Shown here in pieces: positions 26,793 to 42,071 of a stretch of 64,000 nucleotides of DNA. The translations under genes were made by a program, and so were the position numbers. Each line of letters starts with the position of its first letter. Position 1 is the stretch's first letter. The DNA comes from Lucifuga dentata (lineage: Eukaryota > Chordata > Actinopteri > Ophidiiformes > Bythitidae), in contig VXCM01000278.1 in assembly GCA_014773175.1 (NCBI GenBank), positions 124,001-188,000 of the forward strand. The letters are read 5' to 3'. The notes beneath the pieces were generated by a model. The model did not search any database. It worked only from the letters and a program-made list of their open reading frames with translations, and was not told the DNA's origin.

Positions 26793-29700
26793 AAGGGTGG
26801 CTCAATAATCGGATGAGCCCCAGCAGACAACACTGCTGGACGAAACATCAAGACTGACTGGATCCCCTAATCTGCCAAGGGAGCTCCCCCCTTACACTCT
26901 CTCTGTCACACACACACACATGCAAAATCGGCTGATCATGCTCATGATTACAACAGTAATTATCTTAATGTTTCATTGCTGTGATTGAGCTCTGTAGATT
27001 CATTAACAGCCTGGAAACATGCCGTATTTCTTGTAGTGTTGTAAATATCTTCCACCTTGTGCAATATTTCACATTAGGCCTGGATGTGTGAGAGAGTATT
27101 GTTTTTGTTCAAGGCATGTGTGGGTATGTTTGTGTGAGAGTAGTAATCTGCCTGTCTGACCCCCCCCCCNCCACCCCCCTAGCCACATACACACACACAT
27201 ACACACAAACACAAGCACAATCCTGTCTCTCTCATCTGCTCCTAATGAACATTGAGTTTGCACTATGCCCAACACAGTGGCCAATCAGAATGAGCCTCGT
27301 GTCTGAACTGTGGCCCTTGTGCCATCTGAGGCCACAGGAATGATGAGAAAACTGTCTGAACTCACAGGGACAGACGGATGGAGGGAAAGGACAGGGGAGA
27401 GGGTGGGAGGCGCTAGCGAGAGAAAATCCGGGAAAGAGGCAACAAATGAAAGTTCAGGGTTGCAAACGAGACATGAAATTGGATGTAAACAGGTTGCTAT
27501 ATTTAGTGCTTGCCCCATAAGCCGTATGCTTAAAACGAAATGCTTTGAATTACTAATCCTCAGATCTCTGATTATTTTTGTGCAAACTGAAATGGTGGCC
27601 ACCAATTTTATGCAATGATGCAGCCTTTGTCTTAGTGGTGCTGTAGTATCATACATTAACGTGTGTGATTTCGATAGGCAGTCAGAAACCACGTGTGACT
27701 GACAAAAGATGTCAAAAGGTGAATGAATGATGTGAGAGACATGAAGGCCAGTGGAGGAGGAGAAGGAGGAGGAAGGATCCTGGTGGTGACTTCCTCTGGG
27801 AACTGACAGGTGGACTTCAGAGATTGATGGATGGTCTGTGCTGTTACTCCTGTTTCACCTTTTTTGGACCGTCATTTGTAGCAGCGCTCCAAAATAGAAC
27901 AATGTATATGGGTTTGTTTTAAAATAATTCAAAAAAAGGAAGAGGGGGAGCATCTTTTGTCCCGTTTGATTGCATTCTTTTGACTCACTAGTGCCCTCTG
28001 CTGTTAATTCAGTGGCTGGTGTGGTACATTTTGGTGTAACAGCATCATTACCTTTTAAAAAATATAATTTACAGGCCATTTTCAATAGTTTAGAAAAGGT
28101 CACAGCTTAAAACACATAAATTATTTTGGTATTTGGCACCTCCCCCTATTGGCGACTCAGCCACCGTTGTCTGTCTACATGACTGTAGGACTGGATCTCT
28201 GCTTGCTTTGTGAGGGAAGGCTACAAGACAGCTTGCATGACAAAATGGCAGTGCCCTTTTTTAAACAGAAAAATACAAAACTTCTTAGGGTGGAGTCGAC
28301 TAAAATCTGTTTTTTCTGGAGCCGTTTGCAAGATATCATGGCTAACATTTGATTGCAAGTGCAGCAGTAAAATATTTCTCTCTGGAAGGAGAAAGAAGGT
28401 CTAAACAGTCATGTCACAGAGGAAAGCTTTTTTTATTGGGACAACATTATGTGTCACTCAAACACGCAAATACATAAATAAATTATTTATATATATAAAG
28501 TATATATTATTATTATTATTATTATTGTTATTTTTTTTTTTTCTCTCACATTTTTTCTCTCTGCTCAACTCAACTATTTGAGTATAAATACACACATCCC
28601 ACATCCCAGTGATGACATTGGAGCTTTAGTCCAGTCGGCGGAATTGTTTCAGAGACATGGGTGATAGCAGCGGATGATGGAAGGTGGGGGAGTTGGTGAA
28701 GTTGGGCTAGATGATGGAGGGGGGCCAGGAGCGAATGAGAGAACAGGGAAACTTCAGGGGGGGGTNGGGGGGGGTATTTTCCAGAGGGAAAACAGAGGAC
28801 TGCAGGGAGGGAGGCTGAAGGAGAGGATGAATTAATGAACAACCACCACATGGTGCCTTGAGTGAGACACAGAGCAAGATGGCAACAAGAGACATAAACA
28901 CAACAATCGCTTGGTTTATCATCTAACCAGCCATGCATGTATTGCATATATTTTTTTGAAATTCACTGAATTGATGTAAGATCCCCTTGTTTAATTTTTG
29001 TCATTGTAAAACATCATTGAAAAGAATTTGGTCACACCTTGCTATTAGTTGACTTTCTGTTGATAGGACAACACCAAAGAATAGCCACTGATATTGCATA
29101 ATTTCTCAAAAAACAAATATAAACATACCAACCCAGTAACCTATAGCAGGTTTGGGTGGAGTTAGAGTGATGGCTATACGTAGTTATAGTGTATTTTTTC
29201 ATGGTCATCACTCCTGACACAGAGAACTCATTGACATCCACGCTGATCTTCAGGGACTCCTAGTGTGTGCTTCAATAGATTAAAATATGTAGGGCATTGT
29301 GAAAATCCGCATTAAAGGTGTGTATCGACAGGCTTTGTTTACTGTTGTGTCCACAGGGATTATGAGAAGCTGAAAGGTGTGCATCTGTGTGCATGTGTGT
29401 ATGCATGTCGTCATTTGCATGTGTGTGTTTTTGTGCTGTGCTCAAACATGTTGTATGTATGACCCTGTGCCCTGTGTGTTTACCGTGCTCTCAGCAGGAA
29501 GTGATACCATCAGTGTGTTCTGTGAAGTGACTGGTTGTCCTCAGTGATCTCTCCTTTTTTTTTTTTTTTTTTTTTGCCTAAGCTTCAGCATGGATTCAGG
29601 ATTTGACCTGACTACACTCACTAACCCCTCACCCTCATCCTGCTACTAGCCTGTAATCTTTCGCTCATGCATACATCCACCACCACCCCCTCCCCCCAAG

Positions 29701-30299
29701 CTTGTGATAAATAGAATTTGCTTCTAATTATCAGGGCCAATCTTGCAGCATTTTTAAACTCTCTTCATTTTAATAACTGGGACTATTGCCATAAACAAAT
29801 GAGAGTCCAGACAAGTGATGTCACTGCCAGTGTTTTCCTGAAATTTAGACCAGATTTCCCCTGAGGATGCTGCTACCCTTGCTTGCTTAGTCTTCTGTTT
29901 TGCTGAAGAGGACAAACATGTGGGGACTAGTTTTTTAGTTGGCATTTCACCCATTACTGCAGCATGTAACAAATTTGAATTTATACAGTGGGGTCCAAAC
30001 GTCTGAGACCACATTGAAAATCTGTGATGTTTTCCATGTAAATCTGGAAATAATCAGAAAGTCTGACATCACAAGAAGCTCTTTAGAACATTGTCCAATC
30101 ATGCTGGGATAACTTGGGTCATCAAGTTTTGCACAAACTTGTGGAGTCCATGCCAGCTGGAGTGTATTAAAACAATCATGCCAAATATTAAGATATTCTG
30201 TACATTTTTCAAAGATTCAACTTTTCACTCAAATTATTAAGATGTTATCATTTGTAATGAAAAATCTTGTATTAAATTCAAAAAGAATGCAAAATAGAT

Positions 30300-30331
<32 letters not shown>

Positions 30332-33300
30332 TTTATTGTGTCATTCACAAAGTGCCCAGACAAGATAAGATCAGACAAGATCTTACAAGACATTAAACAC
30401 ATCACTACAGTGGCAAAACAAAAAGAAAATGTCCAAAACATATGTTGAGAACACCAGAAAAAAAAAAAAAAAATTACCCAATCACATAAAATCTGCAACT
30501 CAAACAGAGAATTTTGTTTTCTCTCCCAAGCTTTACACAGAAAGTCGGCAACAAAAAAGCTTCCCTTCCTAAAACACAAGTCTAACCTTTGGTAATCATT
30601 CAACCAAGAGAAATCTGCACTGATTGAAGATATTTTATGAAAAAGTACAGCCCTTAGAGATCATCATATAAAGAACAGCAAAACAAAATGAACTTCATTT
30701 TCAGTCTCTTGTAACCCATATAACATACAGAGTCTGGCGTGGCATTAAACCTGCCTGTTTCAGCAGCTAAAGCTAAAGTACCTGAGCATAACTGTGCACA
30801 TAAAGAAATTTGATTTTTAGTTAAATTCTGTCTACTTATGGTTTTTAATAAGAGACAATATATTCTATGTTTTGGTTTATAGCAAACATTGTTGGACGAT
30901 TTTTCCACGTAAGAAGTAGTTTACTCTTAACGTCCTCAATATCACATTGTAACCTGTTCTGAAAAATAAACAACATATTGACCATTGAAAACAAAGATTT
31001 AGAAGCATTTTCACAGTGGTCTGAGACTTTTGGATCCCACTGTATATTTATTTGAATTTTGCCTACACACCTGGTTAGATTTACCCACGAACTAAAAGGC
31101 TATCGAGTCAATCAGAACAGAGCGGCTTTTCGAGAGGGTGTCCTTAAAGATACAATCTGAGACCTAAACTGGCCCGTTGTCACTCAGCGTGCATAGTGAT
31201 GCTGCAGCAAGGGAAAGTAGAAGTAGATCAATTCAAAGAACATAGAGATATGTACTATATTTCCCCTTAAAGCACCTGGGTTTATGAAAAATTCTAAAAG
31301 CCAAAAGAAGAGTGCCCTTTCTGTTTATTGTGCCATAAAGCAGTTTCATTTTGTTCAGTAAAGCAATCCAATGTAATTAAATGTAACACGATGTGTTAAA
31401 GGCTGCAAATCTTCTCTGTATTTGTTTGATTACATACCCATACTAACAATACGAATGTGTCAAAATGTATTCAACTGACACTGCTGACACAAAGCTCCTT
31501 CAGTAAAAAGGAAAAATCTAACAAATCTCATTACTTTCTCTTTAAATATGAAATAGGTTCATGTATCTTCCTGTCTTTTATGCCTCTCTTGTTCTGTCTG
31601 TCATATAAACATAAATGCCTAATTTTCTTTGAGCCTGCCATCTCTCCACTGTTTCCTCTTCACTGACCTCCTAACAATGTCTCTGTTCATCTGCCCTCTT
31701 CTTTTCCCTCTGTCTTCAGTTCTTTCCATCTCTGGCTTGATCTTCTTTCTCTCCAGTCACGTCTAACTCACTTTTTTCAGTATGTTACGTTTCTCATTTC
31801 CTGCACTTTATTGCCTTTTTCTGTATCTGTTTGTCCCTTTTTGTCTACTGTCTCTCTTTCTTTCCTTCCTTACCCCCTCTTCCTCCCCACTCTTCCCTTC
31901 GGCTCAATGTCTCTCCTCCACTCATGTCCCACCCTTTCTCCTTCCCCTCCATTCTGCTTGTTTAATCTTTGTTGATGTCTAATGAAATCCCTGCTGAAAT
32001 GGACAATTGTTGCTTTGAGAATATTTATAGAAAGGAATAATCAGCCTGGTTGTGTTTGTCTGCATGNCCCCCCTCTTTAAAGAAATAATTAGTTGAAGGC
32101 AGGACTGTGAAAGCTCTGAGCTTTGAGCTAAACAACAGGCAGACAGGCACGGGAGCACAGAACCATGGGTAAACAACCCAGGCATCATGGGTACTGCTGC
32201 TGCCAATGTTTACTTTATTATGACTAATATGGTTCCTGCATAGTTGATGCATCTCAAAACAGCTCTGCACCGAGGGTGAAAGAGATTAAAATGTGAGTCA
32301 TGCACAAAGAAGGTGTAAGTATATCAGCGCAGCTCCCAGTGGGTGTGTAGAATGATGATAACATAAAGCAACTGATTATTTTTGTTGGTGATTAATCTGT
32401 TGATTACTCTTTTCAATTAATTGTGTATAAAACGTCAACGATGGCCATCATAGACTCCTAGACCCCAAGGAGATCCATTCAAATAGTTTAACAGGAATTG
32501 GAAAACCGAAAGAGATTCACTTTTGAGATAAAAAGTGAGAAAAAGCAAATCCTGAAATTTTATATCCTGGAACAGGCTAATATTTGAGATTTTTACTTGG
32601 CAAATGACAAAAAAAAGAAAAAAAAAAAAGGTCAATTATTACAATTGTTGATGATAACTTTTCCTCAGAGGAACTTATTCATTTACAGTTTAATGGTTTC
32701 TACTTGTAGGCCTTTTATGTCAGTCTCTCTCTCCTGACATTTTGATTATGAATATCGGGGTAAAATTTTACATGCTGACTTTATGTTCCTCTTGGTGAAA
32801 ATGAGCTGTGTCTGATTGACCTTCAGCTAGATCGGTGTTATAGCTCAATAAGTGTTGTAGATCAATAAGTGTCCTATTTACCACAATGGCTCATTTTCAG
32901 TGACAAATGACCTTTTTTTTGCAGCACATAGAATTATTAGTTTGCTCATTATAAGTGAAAGACACAGTATTTCTGCATTATTGTTATTATTTTATTATTT
33001 TATTATTATTTTTATTGTTAGAGCTGATGGAACTGTTTAATAGCAGTGGTTCTCTGACCTCATCTCTCTTTGGATGAGATAATCGTTTACTTTTCTCAGA
33101 GACACATTTGTTTTATTATTCTTGTTTTCTGTGTTTTTCATCTCCAAATTTGGAATGCCCCAAATCGGCTGACTCCACTCTTGATCAGAGTCTGATTTGT
33201 TGTGTCAGCCAGTTGCCGTCAGGTGGGATAGCTCAGCTTCACCTGGAGGTTGTAACATGTCGGAGGTTCGCGCTCAGTACATTTACATGCAGTCTATACT

Positions 33301-36300
33301 CCGATTATTTGTCTGTACTCTGATTAAGGCAATAATGCGAGTAAGATGTATACATGACAGAATTAGTAGGATCCTGCAGTTCACTGAACACTAGCATTCA
33401 AAAGTTTGGAATCACCCAGAAAGTTTCATGTTTAAGAAAGTAACTGGTATTTTTATTCACCAGTGTGGCATTGATTGAAGTTGATTTTAAGACATTAATA
33501 ATGTTGCAAATTCTTGGTATTCCTGAAGTTTAATTCTAGGTTTAAAAATGTTCAAAACAAAACAGCTTTCTCAAGAAACAAGTCAGTCTGTTGTTGTTTT
33601 GTGAAATGGTTATTGCATGTGTCACATTGCCGAGAAGCTGAAGATTTCATACAAAGGTATCCATCATTGTCTTGATAGAAAAGGGCAAACTGGATGTAAC
33701 CAAGACAGGAAAAGAAGCAGAAAGGCCAGATACACAACTGCTCAAGAGGATAAATACATCAGAGTTTGTAGTTTGAGAAATAGGCACCTTACAGGTCCTC
33801 AGTTGGCTGTTTCCTTAAATACTACACGCCAAATACCAATGTCATCTGCAGCAGTGAAAAGATTATTCTGGAATGCTGTCCTTAAAGGCAGAGTGTCAAA
33901 GAAATAGCCATATCTGAAACTGGCAAATAAAAAGAATATCATTATCCACTATCCAAGTAACGTGAGTATAATAGCAGTTTTAAGATGCATTAAATGTACT
34001 GAGAATCGCCTCCAGATCTTTCCTCTCGCACCCTCTTGGAGTCGCTAGTGCAACGAATGCCCTTTGCCTGCTTTCTGCAAAGACATCTGTTTGTAGAAAT
34101 ACACAACCAAGCCAAAGTTACTGCTTCCAGGGAAGCCAAGAGGGGTAAGATTCTCTCCTTCTGGTGAGACAGGAACTTTCTCCTCTGTGCCACTCGAAAA
34201 GACACATTAATATAGCAGAGAAACAGGTCAGGAAAAGTCGTGATATGCTGTATAGTTTATGTAATTTTTATGGCCTGTGTTAATTCAGTCATTTCTTGCT
34301 ATATTTGCTACGTATACGTTACCGTCAGTGAAAGATGAGTGACAGAACTGAAGGGTTCCGACACAGAGACTCAGCGTTTCCTCCTGCACGTTTCTGCTGG
34401 GTTGTCACAACACTTTCAGAGCGGTGACACCTGTGTTCTGCTGCTACACTCCCTATCACTGGGAGCTTCTCAGCTTCCCTTTTTATTTTTATTTCAGTCA
34501 CTTTTTCATCTGTCTTTTTTCTTCTTTCTCTATTTTTGTTTGTCTCCTGGCTGACTGAGTGAGTGGTTGCTTGTCTTGCGTCGTCTTTGACAGCAGTCTG
34601 GGAGCCGAGCTGTCACTCACACAGCTCCTAGGTCCCACTGTCTCTCTGAAGTCAGACTCCATTAATATAATAATGGCGTAGTGTCGACACCACTGAATAT
34701 TTTACTGTAAAATTCGACAGAACATTACCCCCACGCTCATTGCCACGTAGAGAAAGTCTCATTGTCTGACAGAAACTTTTTATTTTGACTGAAGGGTCTT
34801 TGTGAGGTCTGTTTCATCTGTGGAAGTTTTTGTGTTTTTGTTGTGTTTTCCTTTTTGTGCTTTAGGAAAAGCACGAGGCCTCCATTTGATCAGGTGACTG
34901 AGGGTATTCTTTTTCTTGTCAGGCATCTATTATTGACACTTTCCAGGAATAGGCGGAGGTGTGCTGCGTTTTGGCGTGCCGTATGCTACATTTGTCTTCT
35001 TAGAAAAATCATGTTGTCTTGTCTTGAACTAAACAATTTAGCAAACGTTGTCATCATAGTCATCTGTGATTGGAATTGGCATGTGTATTCAGGAGATGTC
35101 TCTTTATGTGGAAAATAGCAATGCTTAGTCAGACGCATACATTTTACTCTGCAGCACCAAATTCTGCCTGCAGCGTTTCCTCAATTTCTGTCTAACAAGA
35201 TAATATTTTTCCTGTCTCTCAGTTCCCTTCTTCCCTCTTCTTCTCTTCTTGTCCTTCTGTCTTTCATCACCCTCTTCCATCTTTATCCACTGCCCTCTCC
35301 TGTCACTGTACGTAGGTGAGCAGGGGGCAGTGACCATGTTTCCTCTTTTCCTGTTGGATCATCACATGACTGCCAGAGAGCTGGGCTTCTGGAACGGCGT
35401 TATCGCCATGGGATTCTCAATCTGTGGTTCCTCTCTTGGAGGTCTGCTGCTTGCTCAGTTCAGGTAGCCTTTATTGCACCATCATCGTAATTATTTTGTT
35501 AACATTGTCTTTTTTATTGTGAGTCCTCAACATTAATCTCATTTGGTGATGCTTTTGCAAATGTATAAAAGGTGTGCGTAAAACTGAGGAATACCCTTTC
35601 GTTGAATTGTTCAACATTCACACATGAATGTGACCACTGGCCACGTGCATACTGGTCACGCGGCCCATTCTAGATGACCAGAAACTGTTAAATCTGAGGC
35701 AGAAAAATGTTGGCTCCATGCAGCCAACAGTGGAGGAACTTTTCAACACCACTTGAAAAAGAAAAAGAAAGAAAAACTTCCCTCTAAAGGTTAAATGTGA
35801 GGTACGCCGTACATAAAATTTATCCTGCTGCCTCACACATTTTCGTTTCCTCCCACTATAAGTTACCACCATCATCTTCCTCAACTTGCTCCTCCTGCAG
35901 TTTCCTTTCTGATCTTGCTCCTCTGTTTTTTCTCTTCAGCCCCTTTAAGACATGAAATCTGTTAAATTATTGGCATCACTGTTAAAGTGGTGCTTTTGGC
36001 CATTCAAACATAGGTCTTCTTTATGGCAAAGTGCCATAAAATATGCTAGGAACTTTACAGATAGAAGATATGATATTTGGTATCTGCCAGGCGAGAGTGG
36101 GAAATTGGTTACAGCAACATAGTATGCTGGTCATATTGCATACACAATGGCGTCTCTCAGCGTGCCATTTAGCAAGCTGCTTAGGTTGTCATCGGTTTCT
36201 TTTAGTTCCTAAAAGATGTGTTCAGTGAAAATCCAGCAATCCAGAATGAGTTCTGTGATCTACTTGCAGGAATGAAAGCATCACTTCCTAGTCTCGTGTG

Positions 36301-36562
36301 ATTGGTCTGCACGCTATACACAAAAACGTCTAACATCAGAGAGTCATAATCTTGTGCATGCCTTTGGTGGCACTGTGACTGCATTTATTCACACTTGCGC
36401 CATGAAGGAAGTGTTACAGAAAGGTTACAGGTCTTACCCAGTAAAATTGCTGGCGCTACTTTTATGGAAAAATGACTGACTGGTTCTTTTCAAACATGAG
36501 GCTGAAGTGTTAAATTGCCAGCAAATTAACAGAATGGGGTGCATGTCTGAAAGGGGCTATAC

Positions 36563-36603
<41 letters not shown>

Positions 36604-39600
36604 ATCATTGCCATTGAGACTGAGTGTGTGCAAGCTGTTGTTAGTGTGTATAAGATGTTCTCTTAGGATTTTTTTGCCTTCTACTCTTAAGGAAATTGTG
36701 AGAAGTTGCAATAAAATAGCATAAAGTGATGACATGGTATCACACCATCTTCACAAACATCAGCCCATCTTTGTATTCTCCTGTAAAGAACGTTCCACAG
36801 ATATATGGTTAACATAACTATATGATAACAGCACATGTAAGAAATTTCTTCAGGAATATATATATATATATATATATATTTTTAGCAAGGACCATACTGG
36901 CCAGTTTTGCATGTTTGAGCCTAATATATTCAAATTTCATATGTTACTGACAATCATTTCCCAAAGATAAAACCATATTTCAGCTTTCCTGATATTTTAC
37001 AAAACCTCTTAATCTTTCAAAATCAAATATTCAAGCAATACACCCACCTTAAAAATCGATGTTTCGCCTGTTAATAGGTTACGCAGCCTTATGAAGTCAC
37101 AGTCATTTAAATTTTTTGATAAAGCAGGAGTTATTTTGGGACTATATTCCCCAGTGGAGACGTACATTCACTCAGCGCTTTTTATTGCACTTAAACACTA
37201 AAATTACGTAACTTTGAAAAAACCCTGAATACACGTCTTGTTCGCGATGATGGATTACCTATCCCAAGAACATTTCAAGTATCAACAAGTTGATTTTAAC
37301 AGCGTACCAGAATGAACTGAAACCAATGGTGGTCTGGAAGGTAGGAAAAACATTTTTTTATTTCACTGTTCCATATGCTTTTGGAAATGGTTGTCAGTAA
37401 CGTAACGTATGAAAATTGAATATATTAGGCTCAACCATGCAAAATGGCGGTATAGTCCTTTAAGACTATTTTTAATCTAACTTAAGCTGTACAGTTTTAC
37501 TTAACCTTTACATGTCTTCCCCTTTAGGACCTTGGTATAATACCATTCGGGGCCAATCCATCGTTGATAAGGTTTTATGTCCACCTATCCAAGCCTCATA
37601 TGACAACATGTGTCCTGCCTATAGCTACTGTGACGTAATAAACTATAAATAACAACAATGCCTGTATGGAGGAGAGTGAGTTAGTTCCCACACACCATGC
37701 ATTAGTACACAGTTAACACATCATCCTTCCATCATCACAGCCTAACACATGCTGCGTTTCTCAGAAATGTCCAAGGGAGATGAAAAGTTCACAACATTTT
37801 GATAAGATGCGATGTAAACACCTGCCCAGTATTAGAGAGCTGAAGGAATAATATGGCTATATAAGCTCATATGGTTTTGTAAAGCAACATTTAGAAAATT
37901 TGCATATAGTTACGAGTCTCAGGTGGATACATCAGTCATAATGTGAATGTATGTGTCTCTCGCTTATGTGTGTTCATGTATGATTTATGTGTTTGCTTGT
38001 CCATTCATATCAGTCGCTCTGTGTTCCATTATATATTGTTCTTTTTGTCCCTGCTTTGTATTTTCAGCTGGTTCCAGGTTTTCACATATTTTTTTGTAAA
38101 GTGGCTCTCGCAAACACAATACAAGCCTCCAAAGGCAAACATTTTGTTGAGGGGAAAGTGGTTTGTAGCTTTGCCTTTCTGTCTCTCATGCTTTCTTCCC
38201 ATCTCACCTGTAAAGGACTTTAACTTGTAAAATCTGCGATATGTTCACATACTGGCAAAAGAGAGAATATTCTGATGCTGAAGTACATTGTGTGAAATTT
38301 TGTCTTTGAGGGGCATTCTGTGGGAATTGCTAATGCCACTGCAAAATTGCCAACCTCATTAAATTTTGCACTGTTTTGCTTTAAAAACAATGAGATTTCT
38401 TTTCTTTTTTTTTTTTTTTTNTTTTTTTTTTTTTTTATCCTCCACCGGGGAATATAGTCCCAAAAAAATAAATAAATAAATAAAAAATAAAAACAATGAG
38501 ATTCTCACCCTGCAGATATTTTAAAAGTAAAATGAAGTTTATTGTATAGAGACAGAAAAAATGTATATGTATCCAATTAATCAACATCAAGGGAAATAAT
38601 GTAATGCAATATCCAACAACAACTGTGAAGTACTAGGGGATCTCTGCAGTATTTTAAAAGACAATACTGGTAATTAAGTATGTTTGAGCCCAATATATAT
38701 ACAACATGTATACACTATATGTTACTGACAAAAAAAAAAACAAAATCCAGTTTTATGCTTTTATGCTTTGTCAGTAACATAACATTTATGCAGGTAATAT
38801 TATTGGACTTAATCATGCAAACTTGACGGTATGGTCCTTTAAGGAGTCCTTAAATTAAATGTAAGAATTCTGGATTAAATTGTGTATTATAATGGATATT
38901 TTTGGCAGTGTGTATGCTGCAATATCATGAACACACTCTATCCTTACTTCTCCGTTTCCATCCACCACAGGCAAACACACACATATACAGACAGCCCACA
39001 GCCTGTCCACTAGGCTGTGATCCCACCTTTAAAAGTTCATTTGGAAGGTTTATTCTCTCCACCATCAGAAACGGCTGAGCGGTCAGTGAGTGACCCCCTT
39101 TACAAACTGCCATCGGCAACCTGAGAACATGACTATTCTTATCTGGGCCCGGCCTGTGCGAGGTGGGCACACACACTCACGCACATACGCATGCACGCGC
39201 AAATGCGCACACACATCAGCATCTCTTGAGAGAGCGCAATATGAAAGGCCGTCATTGAGAAGGAAGGCAAAGGAGCAGCAGGGAGAAGAACGTCTTTAGC
39301 ATGTGAATGCTGCAGGATTGGTTTTCCAGTAAGGAGAGGCTGGGCAAGAGGAGAAAGATGGAAAAAGAGAAGATACAGAGAAGCAGAAGTAGTCGGATCA
39401 CTGCTTAGCCAAAGTCTGATGAGGGGTCTGTCTCAATTATTCACCTAACTCAGTAATCCTGCTTTGTGCAACAGACCCCTACTTCCTCACAGCCTTTACA
39501 TGCAAAATACATAAACAAATACACACACACACACTCTCCTTTGATTGGCAGGAATCCTCTGAGTGATTGGCATTGTTAATCCTTAATGCCACACAACTGT

Positions 39601-39810
39601 GTGTGTGCGCGTGTGTTTTTATGTGTTTGTGTCTGTGTGTTAACAGTGATTAATTATCCTCTTCATGCTGGGGATCTCCTTAGGTTATTGATTACGTCAC
39701 GAATCAAACCCACAGGGGGACAATTTTCTTGCATTAACAGGGAATCAATTAGCGTCTGGGGACTTGTTTACTTACACACGTGCACGTGTGTGTGCGTGCA
39801 CGCATGCTCA

Positions 39811-39844
<34 letters not shown>

Positions 39845-40166
39845 AGTGAAGGAATAAGAGAGTAATTTTAATGATGCTAGTTTGTAGTCACAATCATAAG
39901 ATATCACTCTGCTCATATGTAACGTTAGTGATGGTCTGTGTGATACCTGCTTTGTTCTCTGGTCTCTCTGCAGCATCGGGGCTCTGATGAGACGCGTGTT
40001 TGTAATGAGAACCATCAGCATGGTCTTCCAGAGTTCTCTTCTCACCGTACTGGAACCATCACCACTCATGAAGGGTGAGAGACAGAGAGAAATACAGCCA
40101 CCAGACAAACACAAACAAATAACTGCACTCTAAAGTCAATATTCATTATACACACACACACACACG

Positions 40167-40207
<41 letters not shown>

Positions 40208-40317
40208 CAATAGCCTTTAATGTTTCTGTCTCATGCTTTCTTCCCATCTCACCTGTAAAGGACTCTAACTTGTAAAATCTGCAACTCATCTCTCTCTCTC
40301 TGTCTTTGTATACATAT

Positions 40318-40385
<68 letters not shown>

Positions 40386-42040
40386 GACTAAAAAATGTTT
40401 TTGTTTTGTTTTTTCATGTTGTTGTCTTGGCGAGGTCTCTCTTGAAAAAGAGATTTTTATCTCAGTGAGATCCATCTGGTAAAATAAAGGTCAAAGAAAT
40501 GTGTCCCATTATGTTTACCCAAAAACAACAGTGTGTATGAGTTATATGCTTAAAGGAGCTTACCAGTGATTTTGAGCCCAATAAATACACGTTATGTTGC
40601 TGCCAGGCATTTTCCAAAACACACTGCTGGAGTGGTAAATTTTAAAATTGTTTTTCCTACCTTCCAGGCAGCCATTGGTTTCAGATCAATCTATAAGCTA
40701 TAAAAATCAACTTGTAGAGACTTGAAACATGCTTGAGATAAGTAATCCATCACAGCAAACCACATGCCATTATTGTTTTCTCTCAAAGTTGCTTAATTTA
40801 AAAAATAATTTATCAAACACAGGACAACTGCATTCGCAAAGAGGAACAATAATAGCAGGTTTACAACTTAAAAAACTTAAAACACACTTAAAGACACTTA
40901 ATGGGATACTAAGACCGTTTGGTTCTATCAATACCTCTGACAAAAACTGAACATTATGAGCTCCATGAATAATTTTACCAAAGGGCTTTTGTGTTATAAG
41001 ACATATATGCCCCCCCCCNCCCACAGATAACTAACATAATAAGGTGTGTGTTTCCAGTCTGTCTAATGGAAATGGAGAAAATATCAGCAGACTCTGTCAG
41101 CCTAGCTTGCAGGTATGTAATGTAATATTAAAGTTAGGTAATATCCACACTGCACTGTTTTATCGCAGACATTTGGCCTTATAGTAAATTGTAAATCCTT
41201 CTCTATTACTGACACGTTTTCCTGTGTGATTTGGGGTTCGGTGGCCTGGAGCCTCTTCAGGTGCCTCCAGCGCAAAGCGTGTCAGCCAAATGAACATTAG
41301 TAACACAGCGCAGGAGTAGATGATTCAGAGGGCATTGATAGACAGGTGTGCTCTCCAGAAAACCATTCAGTTCTTAATGCCTGAATGACACATCTGATTC
41401 TGTCGCACAGCCAGTCGAAAAGCATTTGGAATTCAGATCCGTGCCATTCATCTCTGCCAGAGTCGTATGTTCCCTCATCAAACCTCTCAGACTGAAAGCT
41501 GAGGCCTCTCCCCTCTCCGCTTTAAACCAGAACAAAGATTTCAGGAAAATGGAACCCAAAAAAGGAAAAGCATTCCGTTTCAGAATTTTCAATATTACAT
41601 GATAACACTTCATTTCCTGCTCTTCCAGTCAGATCAGTCGGTGTATGTGCGACTCCAACAGTCTTCTGTCGCTGACTGAAGAGTCTTATTCGGCAAAAAC
41701 TCCAGCAGCTTGAGTGAATAATTCAGTGTTATCGGGAACGGAGACAGATAGGCTGTGTGGTTCCTCTGTGTTTCCCGCTAACACCGCTCTGCCACGTCCC
41801 CTCAGAGGATACACTACATGTGTTTTGGGGATGGGGGGCGGGGGGGGGTGAAGCAGACACTTCAGCAGCTTCCTGTTTCTCTGCTTTATCTCCTCGCTTT
41901 GACTTTTAGACAGAATAATACAGTGCAAGTGAGCAGTGCAGCAAAGCAGACGGCGGTGCGAAAAATGATTGTTTCACTTCAGATGCGCGCTGAAGAGGAG
42001 AATGTTTTCATTCATCCTCGTTAAACCTGTATGTTGAGCA

Positions 42041-42071
<31 letters not shown>

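Larger units (their letters stand above)
25717..35315. other. mfsd3 intron 1 of the coding region
   Basis: 9.6 kb without a supported exon. It contains GT/GA and ATT microsatellites, a Tc1-like element split by a LINE fragment (29986-31042), a pyrimidine-rich stretch at about 31670-31960, a possible tRNA-derived SINE scrap (33229-33273) and a Tc1 transposase remnant (33391 to about 33960). Ns lie at 27170, 28766 and 32067. Confidence 0.6.

Noticed and set aside
33229..33273. Possible complete tRNA gene
   Set aside because: A-box and B-box-like words are present, but no acceptor stem or cloverleaf can be drawn; at most a SINE scrap.
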